Shown: positions 1-7,466 of the stretch, piece by piece
How positions within the stretch are numbered: position 1 is the stretch's first letter
Layout: each line of letters opens with the position of its first letter
Source: Bacillota bacterium
GTDB taxonomy: Bacteria; Bacillota_E; JAJZYS01; JAJYTV01
Direction: 5' to 3'
Length of the DNA: 13,722 nucleotides
Assembly: GCA_021845645.1 (NCBI GenBank)
Contig: JAJZVM010000107.1
Span: 1 to 13,722, forward strand
Made by a program: the position numbers and the translations under genes
Notes under the pieces: model-generated
Databases searched by the model: none
What the model saw: the letters and a program-made list of their open reading frames with translations, nothing else
Told to the model about the DNA's origin: nothing

Positions 1-14
1 GCGTCGGTACGTCG

Positions 15-21
15 AAGGAGG
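15..21 (+). promoter_or_regulatory. Shine-Dalgarno site of the sulfoquinovose synthase gene
   Basis: AAGGAGG lies six bases before a TTG codon. The reading frame stays open to the window edge, so this site is what fixes the start at TTG 28. The Rossmann-fold strand also begins right after that codon, as in the family. Confidence 0.8.
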
Positions 22-27
22 ATCTTC

Positions 28-1203
28 TTGCGCATACTGATCATCGGTGGCGACGGTTACCTGGGCTGGCCGACGGCCATGCATTTCGCCCAGCGCGGGC
101 ATGAGGTCGCGGTGCTCGACAACATGGTCAAGCGGCGCTGGGAGAGCGAGCTCGGAGTCGCACCGCTCTGGCCGATCGCCAGCCTGACCGAGCGTGCGCA
201 GGCCCTGCGCGAGACCACCGATCGCGAGGTCGAGGTGTTCGTCGGCGATGTCGCCGACAAGTCGGTGATCCGCGGCGTACTGTCGCGCTTCATGCCGGAC
301 GCGATTGTGCACTACGGCGAGCAGCCGTCGGCGCCGTTCTCGATGATCGACGTCGAGCACGCCATCCTGTCGCAGCAGAACAACGTGCTCGGCACCCTGC
401 AGCTCGCCTTCGCCATGCACGACATCGTGCCGGACGCGCACCTCATCAAGCTGGGCACAATGGGCGAGTACGGCACCCCGAACATCGACATCGAGGAAGG
501 CTACATCGAGATCGAGCACAACGGCCGCCGCGACCGCCTGCCCTTCCCGAAGAGCCCGGGCTCCTTCTACCACCTCTCCAAGGTGCACGACTCGCACAAC
601 CTGATGTTCGCCGCGAAGCTCTGGAACATGCGGATCACGGACCTCAACCAGGGCGTCGTCTACGGCACCACGACCGACGAGACCGCGATCGACCCGCGGC
701 TTGCGACGAGCTTCCACTACGATGAGTACTTCGGCACCGTGATCAACCGCTTCGTCGCCCAGGCCGTGGCCGGCATGCCGCTCACGGTGTACGGCAAGGG
801 CGGCCAGAAGCGCGGCTACCTCAACATCCGGGACACGCTGCAGTGTGTGGAGATCGCCGCGATGACTCCGGCGTCGCCCGGCGAGTTCCGGGTGTTCAAC
901 CAGTTCACCGAGCAGTTCACGATCGACGAGCTCGCCGATCTCGTGCTGGAGGCTGCCGCAAGGCAGGGCATCCGCGCGGAGAAGAAGTCGATCCAGAACC
1001 CGCGCATGGAGCTCGAAAACCACCACTACAACGCGCGCAACAGCGGCCTCATGGGCCTCGGGCTCCAGCCGCACCGCCTCACCGTCGACGTGCTCGCCGG
1101 CATGATCGCGTGGGCCGCGGAGCACACGGAGCGCATCGACCGCAACGTCATCATCCCGACCGTCCAGTGGCGCAAGGAGCCTCAGGGCGTCCGCGAGGCC
1201 TGA
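28..1203 (+). CDS. sqdB: UDP-sulfoquinovose synthase (SQD1/SqdB/Agl3 family)
   Basis: This enzyme converts UDP-glucose and sulfite to UDP-sulfoquinovose, the sulfosugar donor for sulfolipid or sulfoglycans. It is a cytoplasmic, NAD-dependent short-chain dehydrogenase/epimerase-fold protein of 391 aa, the usual family length. The Rossmann motif GGDGYLGW is at residues 7-14. The family-diagnostic block KLGTMGEYGTPNIDIEEGY covers residues 141-159 and contains the catalytic Thr144. YHLSKVHDSHN at 181-191 supplies Tyr181, His182 and Lys185. DLNQGVVYG, YGKGGQKRGYLNIRDT and FRVFNQFTEQF also match plant and archaeal SQD1/Agl3 as I remember them. The start is TTG with a strong SD. It is the first gene of a four-gene operon in the window; an upstream gene could end at the TGA at 38-40 in another frame, but too little is visible to call it. 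The next genes are a flippase-like protein and glycosyltransferases rather than SqdX. Confidence 0.95.
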   Translation: MRILIIGGDGYLGWPTAMHFAQRGHEVAVLDNMVKRRWESELGVAPLWPIASLTERAQALRETTDREVEVFVGDVADKSVIRGVLSRFMPDAIVHYGEQPSAPFSMIDVEHAILSQQNNVLGTLQLAFAMHDIVPDAHLIKLGTMGEYGTPNIDIEEGYIEIEHNGRRDRLPFPKSPGSFYHLSKVHDSHNLMFAAKLWNMRITDLNQGVVYGTTTDETAIDPRLATSFHYDEYFGTVINRFVAQAVAGMPLTVYGKGGQKRGYLNIRDTLQCVEIAAMTPASPGEFRVFNQFTEQFTIDELADLVLEAAARQGIRAEKKSIQNPRMELENHHYNARNSGLMGLGLQPHRLTVDVLAGMIAWAAEHTERIDRNVIIPTVQWRKEPQGVREA

Positions 1204-1242
1204 GCAGCATCCGGCCGATGTGGCCAGAAGGGGGGTGGACAC

Positions 1243-2169
1243 ATGCGCCAGAGGTTTTGGACGTGGGGTATCCCGGCGGTCTTCTCGCTCGCTGGGATCT
1301 ACGCCGTCGTGAAGAGCCTCGGTTCGCTCAACATGCTCTGGCACGTCCACCCCTACTGGCCGGACCTCCTGCTGGTCCTCGTCGTCTATCCCGTGTTCGC
1401 CGCGGGGCGGGGGCTGCGCTTCCGCCAGCTGCTGCGCGACGAGGCCAACTGGCAGCGGACGGTCGGGCTCGGCTGGCTCTACTCCGCCGCCTGCAGCGTG
1501 CTGCCCGGCGGCATCGGTGAGGTATCCCTGCCGCTCATCTACCGGAGCGCCCCCGGCGGTCCGGCGCATGCGACGGCCGCCATGGCGGTGGCCAGGGTGC
1601 AGGACCTCCTGTCCTGGCTCGTGATCCTGGTCATCGCGGGCTTTGCCGTCTCCAACCTGCCGAAGGACTCCATGGCTCTCCTCGGCATCTCGCTCGTCGT
1701 GACGGCCGTGGGCACGCTCATGGTGTTCGTGCCGCCGGCCCGGCGCTTCCTGTTCCGTCTGGCGGGCCTGATTCCCTGGCCGAAGCTGCACCGCTTCCTC
1801 GCCCAGCTCGACGAGCGGCTCGGCGGAATGGTCTACAATGTGCCCAGCTGGGTGGTCACCTTCGGGCTGCGCCTCCTCAGCATCCTTTCCTACTACCTCG
1901 CGCTGCGGGCCTTCGGTGCGCCGGTCACGTTCGCCGAAGCGTCCGTCGGCGGCGCGCTCGCGGCCCTGCTGCTGGTGCTGCCCGTCCAGGGCGTCGCCGG
2001 GCTTGGCACGGTCGAGGTATGGTGGATCATGATCCTGCGCCTTTTCGGCACGCCCTGGTCGGTCGCCGCCGTGGCGGCCATCGGTGTGCACTTGACCCTG
2101 CTCGTCCTGTCGGTGGCCGTCGGCGGCCTGTCCTTCAAGACGGCCCCGGGCCTTCTATCCACCACGTGA
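1243..2169 (+). CDS. Flippase-like integral membrane protein (LPG-synthase-TM / UPF0104 family)
   Basis: This is a 308-aa polytopic membrane protein with about seven to eight hydrophobic segments and no soluble domain. LPGGIGEVSLPLIYR (around residues 87-101) matches the P-x-x-x-GE motif of the lysylphosphatidylglycerol-synthase transmembrane family (PF03706). A later LPVQGVAGLGTVE segment (around 246-258) matches the second conserved G-rich block that precedes a membrane helix. The C-terminal aminoacyl-transferase domain of MprF is absent, so it is not an LPG synthase. Stand-alone members are common beside glycosyltransferases and are thought to move lipid-linked substrates or assist transfer; that role is inferred here. 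The ATG start is preceded by AGAAGGGGGGTG (1226-1237). It sits 39 bp after the sulfoquinovose synthase and 16 bp before the GT2 gene, clearly in the same operon. Confidence 0.85.
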   Translation: MRQRFWTWGIPAVFSLAGIYAVVKSLGSLNMLWHVHPYWPDLLLVLVVYPVFAAGRGLRFRQLLRDEANWQRTVGLGWLYSAACSVLPGGIGEVSLPLIYRSAPGGPAHATAAMAVARVQDLLSWLVILVIAGFAVSNLPKDSMALLGISLVVTAVGTLMVFVPPARRFLFRLAGLIPWPKLHRFLAQLDERLGGMVYNVPSWVVTFGLRLLSILSYYLALRAFGAPVTFAEASVGGALAALLLVLPVQGVAGLGTVEVWWIMILRLFGTPWSVAAVAAIGVHLTLLVLSVAVGGLSFKTAPGLLSTT

Positions 2170-2185
2170 ACGGAGGAGCGACACC

Positions 2186-3223
2186 ATGAGCGCCCTACGC
2201 CTAGGCGGCATCCTGGTTGCACTGGTCCTCGGCTTCATGGTCCTGCGCGGGCTGTCGCGGCGCGCGCCGACCTCCGTCGACGGCCTCGGCTTCCTCGCCG
2301 CCCTCATCCTTCTCGCGGTTTCCCTCTTCCCTGGGCTCGTCAACGTCCCGACGGATCTCCTGCTGCTCGGTCGCGCGCCGCGCGGTCGTCTGCTCGCACT
2401 CATCCTCCTTTCCAACGTCGTGCTCTGGCTCTACACCTTCTGGTCCGCGGGCCTGCACCGCCGCAGCCATGAACGAGCGGACGGCCAGCGCGAGGCCCTG
2501 GTGGCCCGGATCGCGTCGCAGGGCGCGTCGCCGGACCTGGACGGCGTCGTCATCGTGATGCCGGCCTACAATGAGGAGGAGTCGGTCGGGCAGGTGGTGC
2601 GCGGGCTGCCGGCCGAGATCCTCGGCCAGAAGGTCTATCCGGTCGTGGTCGCCGACGGCTGCAGCGACCAGACGGCCGCCGTGGCCCGCAGCGCCGGGGC
2701 GCTGGTGCTCGACCTGCCCATCAACATGGGCGGCGGCGCCGCCATCCGCATCGGCTACAACTTTGCCGCGCAGCAGGGCGCCCGCGTCATCGTGACCATG
2801 GACGCGGACGGGCAGCATCTCGCCTCCGACATCGAAGGGCTCGTCGCACCCATTTTGCGCGGCGACACCGACTTCGTGATCGGATCGCGGCAGCTCGGCT
2901 CGTTTGAGAAGGTAAGTTCCCTGCGCAGCGCCGGACTCTCGTTCTTCAACCTTTTCCTCAACCTTCTGCTGCAGACGCGGCTCACCGACTGCTCCTCGGG
3001 CTTTCGCGCCTTCGACGCGCACAAGCTGACGCACCTCGAGACGTCGGAAAGCCAGTACCACACCTCCGAGACCATCATGCTGGTACGTCGACTCGGCCTG
3101 CGCATCGCGGAGCGCCCGATCACGGTCCAGCGCCGCATCGCCGGCCAGAGCAAGAAGGGCAACGACCTGGTGTACGGCTATCGGTTCGCGCGCACCATGC
3201 TCACCCGCTGGTTGCGCGGGTAA
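2186..3223 (+). CDS. Family 2 glycosyltransferase with N-terminal DUF2304-like membrane domain
   Basis: This 345-aa protein has two parts. Residues 1-90 form three hydrophobic helices (about 4-21, 33-52 and 67-90) resembling DUF2304, a small membrane protein normally encoded next to dolichol-phosphate-mannosyltransferase-like enzymes. Residues 120-345 are a GT-A fold, GT2 family. Visible motifs are the nucleotide-binding VMPAYNEEESV (124-134), VVADGCSDQT (154-163), the metal-binding DADGQH (206-211) and LTDCSSGFRAF (266-276) of the polyprenyl-phosphate sugar transferase group. It probably moves a sugar from a nucleotide donor to a lipid carrier on the cytoplasmic face. Given its operon, UDP-sulfoquinovose is a candidate donor, which is inference. 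ATG 2186 follows GGAGGAG (2172-2178) with seven bases of spacing. It ends six bases before the next gene. The tail lacks the membrane helices found in ArnC/GtrB types. Confidence 0.9.
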   Translation: MSALRLGGILVALVLGFMVLRGLSRRAPTSVDGLGFLAALILLAVSLFPGLVNVPTDLLLLGRAPRGRLLALILLSNVVLWLYTFWSAGLHRRSHERADGQREALVARIASQGASPDLDGVVIVMPAYNEEESVGQVVRGLPAEILGQKVYPVVVADGCSDQTAAVARSAGALVLDLPINMGGGAAIRIGYNFAAQQGARVIVTMDADGQHLASDIEGLVAPILRGDTDFVIGSRQLGSFEKVSSLRSAGLSFFNLFLNLLLQTRLTDCSSGFRAFDAHKLTHLETSESQYHTSETIMLVRRLGLRIAERPITVQRRIAGQSKKGNDLVYGYRFARTMLTRWLRG

Positions 3224-3229
3224 GGCGAA

Positions 3230-5077
3230 GTGGCAAAGGCGGACGCGGTCTCTCCGCAGCGCAAGGGCCTCGGCGAAGTGCTGAGGCCCGCTCTGCATGC
3301 CGTCGGTGGCCTGATTCCGGAGAGCCGCCGCAGGGAACTCGAGCGGATGGGGACGACGCCTTACGGCTTCGGCCTCGGCCTCGCCGTCTACCTCGTGCTG
3401 ACCCTCGCCGTTCTGGGTCCCTCGCTGGTGCATCCCGGCGGGAGCTTCCCGGGCTATGGCGGTGACGCAGAACAGTACATGTGGTACCTCGGCTGGTTCT
3501 GGCATGCCATCGGCGCCGGCCGCAACCCGTTCGTCACGTCCCTGATCAACTACCCGCACGGCTTGAACCTGATGTGGAACACGTCGATCCTGACGGAATC
3601 GGTCCTGCTGGGTCCGATCGCCGCCCTGATCGGCACTGCCGCCACCTACAACCTCTGGTTTCTCCTGAACTACGTGCTGGCAGGGGTTCTGGGCCAGGCG
3701 ATCTGCGCCCGCCTCGGGGCCCGCCAGTGGCTCAGCATCCTCGGAGGGCTCCTGACGGTGACCCTGCCCTACATGGCGACGCAGTCGCTCTCGCACATCA
3801 GCCTGATCACGATCGAGCTGCTGCTCGGGATCCTGCTGATCCTCGTGAAGCTCGTCCAGGACCGGCCGCGGCGCGCGTGGCTCTGGGGCGTTCTTGCGGG
3901 GGCTCTGCTCGCCATGCAGTTCTACACGCTGCTCGAGGTGCTGGTGAGCGCCGTCCTCACGTTCGCGCTCACGCTGGTCGTCGCCTGGTTCCTGACCCGC
4001 CCCGATCTCGTCCGGCTGGCGCGGCGCATCCCGCTCGCGTTCTGGGTCGCGGCGGCGATCACGGCCGCGGCGCTTGCCCTGCCCGGCCTCTATGAGATGC
4101 TGTTCGGGCCGTTCCGCGTCTTCCACTCGGTGCAGCCGGACAACGTCTACGTCGTCGACCTCGTCAACCTCATCCTGCCGACCCACGCCTTCCTCGTGCA
4201 CTTTCCCGGCACCGACCCCGCCGCGTGGTTCACGGGCAACTACGCCGAGGACAACGGCTACCTCGGCATCCCGGCCCTGCTCCTGCTCAACTGGGCCATA
4301 CGCCGGCTGTGGCACCGTCCTCTCGTGCGCGTGCTCGCGATCGTCGCAGGCATCGTCACCTTGCTCGGACTCGGTCACTCCCTGCACCTGATCGGCTGGA
4401 CGTCTCCACTGCCGCTGCCCTGGGCGGCCGCTTCCCTGCTGCCCTTCATCAAGGACCTTCTGCCCACCCGCCTCATGCTCTACACCGACCTCGCCGTCGT
4501 GGCCATCTCGGTGCTGGCGATCGAGGACTACCTGCGCAGCGGCAAGGCCACCGCCGGACGCCGTCCGTACTGGCTTTTCGGCCTGATGATCGCCACATGG
4601 CTGCCGGTCCTTCCCTACCCCAACACCACCCTGCCGCAGGCCACCGTCGACATGGCGCCGCAGACCGCGGTGGCGAAGGCGCTGCGAGGACAGCCCACGT
4701 ACGTGCTCACCCGGGCGTTCCCAGAGACCATGCAGATGCTGCAGGAGGCCGACTACAGCTTTCCGGTCGCCAACGTCTACGGGCATAACGACAACAGCCT
4801 GAGCCGCCAGCAACAGCTGCAGGGAGTGCAGGTGCTCCTGAACCCGAACCTCGCGCCGGAAATCTACCAGACGATCCTGGTCGACGATCTGATGCGGCTG
4901 CACGTCACGCGGCTCTACTACCTGCCGCGCCCGGTCTACGGTTCCACGACGATTCCGCAGGAGGCCCTGCGACAGATCAACGCAACGCTGGGGCCGCCGA
5001 TCGCCGCCTCACCCACGGGCAGCATCGTCTGGCGCGTCCCCAGGACGCCGGCGTTCGAGCAGAGCCCGCAACCTTGA
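3230..5077 (+). CDS. Polytopic GT-C-like membrane glycosyltransferase
   Basis: This 615-aa protein has a short basic cytoplasmic N-terminus, roughly ten to twelve hydrophobic segments between residues 48 and 462, and a C-terminal soluble domain of about 150 residues. The first extracytoplasmic loop has GGDAEQYMWYLGW, where Asp79 and Glu81 fit the acidic motif that GT-C enzymes use for lipid-phosphate-sugar donors. GT-C proteins transfer sugars from polyprenyl phosphate donors outside the cytoplasm. Here that would be the acceptor step after the GT2 and flippase-like genes. The acceptor cannot be told from sequence. GTG 3230 starts six bases after the preceding stop with only AAGG as an SD, which suggests translational coupling. 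It is the last gene of the operon, and its stop abuts a 14-bp hairpin. A related uncharacterised YfhO-like or DUF6541-like membrane protein is the main alternative. Confidence 0.75.
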   Translation: MAKADAVSPQRKGLGEVLRPALHAVGGLIPESRRRELERMGTTPYGFGLGLAVYLVLTLAVLGPSLVHPGGSFPGYGGDAEQYMWYLGWFWHAIGAGRNPFVTSLINYPHGLNLMWNTSILTESVLLGPIAALIGTAATYNLWFLLNYVLAGVLGQAICARLGARQWLSILGGLLTVTLPYMATQSLSHISLITIELLLGILLILVKLVQDRPRRAWLWGVLAGALLAMQFYTLLEVLVSAVLTFALTLVVAWFLTRPDLVRLARRIPLAFWVAAAITAAALALPGLYEMLFGPFRVFHSVQPDNVYVVDLVNLILPTHAFLVHFPGTDPAAWFTGNYAEDNGYLGIPALLLLNWAIRRLWHRPLVRVLAIVAGIVTLLGLGHSLHLIGWTSPLPLPWAAASLLPFIKDLLPTRLMLYTDLAVVAISVLAIEDYLRSGKATAGRRPYWLFGLMIATWLPVLPYPNTTLPQATVDMAPQTAVAKALRGQPTYVLTRAFPETMQMLQEADYSFPVANVYGHNDNSLSRQQQLQGVQVLLNPNLAPEIYQTILVDDLMRLHVTRLYYLPRPVYGSTTIPQEALRQINATLGPPIAASPTGSIVWRVPRTPAFEQSPQP

Positions 5078-5110
5078 AGCGGCTGGCCATCCCGCGATGG
5101 CCAGCCGCTT
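5077..5110. terminator. 14-bp perfect inverted repeat between convergent genes
   Basis: AAGCGGCTGGCCAT (5077-5090), loop CCCGCG, then ATGGCCAGCCGCTT (5097-5110). The stem begins at the last base of the GT-C gene stop and ends two bases before the stop of the convergent HD-GYP gene, so it can fold in transcripts from either side. There is no long T tract (TTCTC on + and CAAGG on -), so it may work as a bidirectional block or RNA-stabilising hairpin more than as a classic intrinsic terminator. Confidence 0.7.
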
Positions 5111-5112
5111 TC

Positions 5113-6243
5113 TCAACTTCCGCTGCGCATGTCCTCGAAATCCCGCACGCGCTCGACGAGCCCTGGCGGCCAATCGTTCAGGACCTGATCCACGTGCAGC
5201 GGCGTGCCGCGCAGGTCGAGCTCCTGGCGGCCGATCGGCTCGTCGCGATCGTCCGCGACCACGGTCACCAGAGGCTGCAGGGGGTTGCCGGGATTGAGCC
5301 CGGTCACGAGACCAAGGAGGCCGTTCGTCAGGCGTACGATCTCGCCGACGGGGATGATCGCCACGTGCTCCAGAAGTGCCTGCACGGCCGAGGCGTCGAG
5401 CTTCGGACCGGCCTCCTCCTGCATGATCTGCAGCACGCGCCGCGGTGCGTAGCGCACCCGGTAGTTGCGCTCCGCCCGGATGGCGTCGAACACGTCGGCC
5501 GCGGCGACGATGCGCGAGAAGACGTAGATCTCGTCGCCCTTGAGGTGCGACGGATACCCCGACCCGTCCAGGCGCTCGTGGTGCTGGAGCACGACGATCG
5601 AGGACGTCGGCATGATGCTCTGGAACCCTTCGTGGACCAAATCCCAGCCGAGCCTCGGGTGCTGCTTCACGATCTCGAATTCCTCGGCCGTCAACGATGC
5701 CGGCTTCTGCAGGATCTCCTGCGGCACCGTCACCTTGCCGATGTCGTGCAGGATGGCGCCCGTCCCCAGCCGGACGAGCTGGTCCTCCGTCATCAGAAGG
5801 TGCTTGCCCACCAGCACCGACAGCAGGGCGACCTGGACCGAATGCTCGAAGGTGTAGTTGTCCCAGGTCCTGAGATGCGCCACGTTGGCGACGACGTCGT
5901 CGTTCTGCAGGATGTCGTCGACCATGCTGCGCAAGGCCGTGGCGAGGCGCAAGGCCTGCGCCTGGCTCGGCGGCTCGCTCTCCTTGGCGCTGCGGAAGAT
6001 GTCGTCCAGGCAGCGTCTCGTGACCGCGATCGTCTCGTCGCGAACGACCGTTTGCACCTCGAGCTCGGGAAAGAGCTCGTCGGTCACCCAGATCGCGTGG
6101 ATGCCCCGGCGCCGCAAGGCCCCGACCATCGAGGGCCGGATCTGGGTGCCCCGCCGCAGGAGGGGCGTCCGCCCCGTTCGGTTGAAGACGGTCTTCGCGG
6201 AAAACTTGCCGACGATCTCCTCGTCGACCTGTGCCCTTCGCAA
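5113..6243 (-). CDS. HD-GYP domain protein (probable cyclic-di-GMP phosphodiesterase)
   Basis: This 376-aa protein has an N-terminal region of about 60 residues (VGKFSAKTVFNRTGRTPLLRRG...) of the kind that often precedes HD-GYP domains. A helical linker follows, then an HD-GYP domain at about 125-300. Metal and catalytic residues appear intact: His134, HDIGK at 166-170, His195 in QHPRLGWDLV, HHERLDGSGYP at 221-231, and the Asp of AAADVFDAI (Asp250). A further conserved C-terminal module of about 70 residues follows (GEIVRLTNGLLG...). HD-GYP enzymes hydrolyse c-di-GMP to pGpG or GMP; activity here is inferred. The frame is open to TTG 6270, but TTG 6243 has GGAGGT six bases upstream and is the better start. 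No signal peptide or membrane segment is seen, so it is cytosolic. It is convergent with the glycosyltransferase operon. A paralogue lies at 11783-12901. Confidence 0.9.
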   Translation of the reverse strand: MRRAQVDEEIVGKFSAKTVFNRTGRTPLLRRGTQIRPSMVGALRRRGIHAIWVTDELFPELEVQTVVRDETIAVTRRCLDDIFRSAKESEPPSQAQALRLATALRSMVDDILQNDDVVANVAHLRTWDNYTFEHSVQVALLSVLVGKHLLMTEDQLVRLGTGAILHDIGKVTVPQEILQKPASLTAEEFEIVKQHPRLGWDLVHEGFQSIMPTSSIVVLQHHERLDGSGYPSHLKGDEIYVFSRIVAAADVFDAIRAERNYRVRYAPRRVLQIMQEEAGPKLDASAVQALLEHVAIIPVGEIVRLTNGLLGLVTGLNPGNPLQPLVTVVADDRDEPIGRQELDLRGTPLHVDQVLNDWPPGLVERVRDFEDMRSGS

Positions 6244-6596
6244 GTGGCGACCTCCGTTTGCAAATACCAAACAAGGTCAGCGTATTCGACGGGCTGGCGC
6301 TGCATCCCTCTGAGGAAGTGGCCATGCAAATTCAGACGGACCTGTATGCGCGCCTCTGGTTTCCGCATTCTGGATGGACAATTCGGGTTTCTGGCAACAT
6401 GAAGATGTTGATGTCCTCCCCTTGGTGAAAGCTGGCGGCGGCATGGAACGCCTCCGTATCGACCGCCAGTGTCCACGCCGTCCAGATGGCGTTCGCCGCC
6501 GTCCTGGCGAACCCACGTCGCGTAGATTTTCGTGCCGCGCCCGTCGCCCGAACATCTGCGGCAAGCGCAGCGTTCTGCGGTTCCGGCCCTTCACCT
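6244..6596. other. 353-bp intergenic stretch with no convincing gene
   Basis: This lies between the HD-GYP gene and the end of the ABC operon, and must hold the HD-GYP promoter. I find no good -35/-10 pair and no recognisable riboswitch. Two weak short ORFs exist. One is minus 6444-6277 (55 aa, GGAGG six bases before ATG). The other is plus 6324-6428 (34 aa, GAGGAAG before ATG). Neither resembles a known protein and their composition looks random. A short hairpin CTGCG-GCAAG-CGCAG (6556-6570) follows the ABC operon but lacks a T tract. Confidence 0.6.
6250..6255 (-). promoter_or_regulatory. Shine-Dalgarno site deciding the HD-GYP start
   Basis: On the minus strand, GGAGGT lies six bases before TTG 6243-6241. 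The longer in-frame TTG at 6270 would place this site inside the coding sequence and has no comparable SD of its own. Confidence 0.7.
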
Positions 6597-7466
6597 TCAG
6601 GTTTCGACGTAGCTCCAGAAGAGGTCCTCGAGCGACAGGCCTTCCGCCTGCACGGCTCTGACCCCGGCCACCCGCCGCACTTCGTCGGGCAGGGCCGTGC
6701 CCGTGACGAGGAAGCCGTGCGCGCCGTCCCGCACCCGGCGCACCCCGGGCAGGGAGCGCAGAGCGTCTCCCGTCGCGGGAGGGGCCTGGACGACCATGCG
6801 CCGCTGCGATTCGAGAATCTCCGTGATCGGCCCCGCCACCTGGATGCGCCGTTCGTGGATGAGGGCGAAATGGTCGCAGGTCTGTTCCACAAGGCCAAGG
6901 TCCTGCGACGTCAGAAGCACCGTCCGGCCAGGCTGCGCACTCGCTTCGAGCAGCACCTGCAGGTAGCGGCGGCGGTGGACGGGGTCGAGACCGGAAGCCG
7001 GTTCGTCCAGGACCAGCAGCTCGGGCTGCGTCGAGAGGGCCAGCGCCAGGCCGAACTGCGTGCGCATGCCTGTGCTGAGCGCCCCGATCTTGCGCTCGCG
7101 CGGCAGCTCGAAGACGTCCACGTAGTGCCTGGCCGCACTCGGATCCCAGCGCGGGTGCAGGGCGCCTACGAAGTGGACGAGTTCCCCGACGCGCATGTGC
7201 TCGTAGAAGGCTGGCCGGTCCGGCACGTAGGCGATGCGGGCACGGTCTCCGGCCGTCAGCTTGCCCAGGGGTCGGCCGAGGACGGTACCCACGCCACCGC
7301 CCGGGTGCAGAAAGCCCATGAGGACGCGCAGCAGCGTGGTTTTGCCCGCCCCGTTGAGGCCCAGAAGGCCGTAGATGCTTCCCTCCGGCACCTCGAGGTC
7401 GATGCCGTCCAGGACGGTGAGGCGGCCGAACCACTTCGAGAGGTGCCTGAGACTAACGGCCGGCAT
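6597..7466 (-). CDS. ABC transporter ATP-binding protein with altered H-loop (YtrB-like)
   Basis: This 289-aa nucleotide-binding subunit of an ABC-2-type exporter is the fifth and last gene of the operon. Walker A is GLNGAGKTT (36-44), with Leu where Pro is usual. The signature is LSTGM (130-134), Walker B is LLVLDEP (150-156) and the D-loop is SGLDP. The Q-loop position reads YVPDRP (Asp83), and the H-loop reads TSQ (186-188), so Gln replaces the switch His seen in most ABC ATPases. About 80 C-terminal residues follow the ATPase core. ATG 7466 is chosen because homology begins there and GGAGG precedes it; upstream in-frame sequence is low-complexity shadow. The start overlaps the end of the GntR gene by 14 bases. 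Two ATPases, two permeases and a GntR regulator recall the Bacillus ytr operon. The substrate is unknown; an antimicrobial or cell-envelope compound is plausible. Confidence 0.88.
   Translation of the reverse strand: MPAVSLRHLSKWFGRLTVLDGIDLEVPEGSIYGLLGLNGAGKTTLLRVLMGFLHPGGGVGTVLGRPLGKLTAGDRARIAYVPDRPAFYEHMRVGELVHFVGALHPRWDPSAARHYVDVFELPRERKIGALSTGMRTQFGLALALSTQPELLVLDEPASGLDPVHRRRYLQVLLEASAQPGRTVLLTSQDLGLVEQTCDHFALIHERRIQVAGPITEILESQRRMVVQAPPATGDALRSLPGVRRVRDGAHGFLVTGTALPDEVRRVAGVRAVQAEGLSLEDLFWSYVET

Noticed and set aside
2201..4903. 900-aa open frame on the minus strand
   Set aside because: It is antisense to two well-supported glycosyltransferase genes, rich in Q, R, E, H and G as expected of a high-GC shadow frame, and has no recognisable domain.
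5074..6402. 442-aa open frame on the plus strand
   Set aside because: It is antisense to the HD-GYP gene, which has clear catalytic motifs and its own SD; the composition is shadow-like.
6324..6428. 34-aa plus-strand ORF with GAGGAAG before ATG
   Set aside because: Very short, no similarity to anything known, and it lies in the region upstream of the HD-GYP gene; kept only as a question in the findings.
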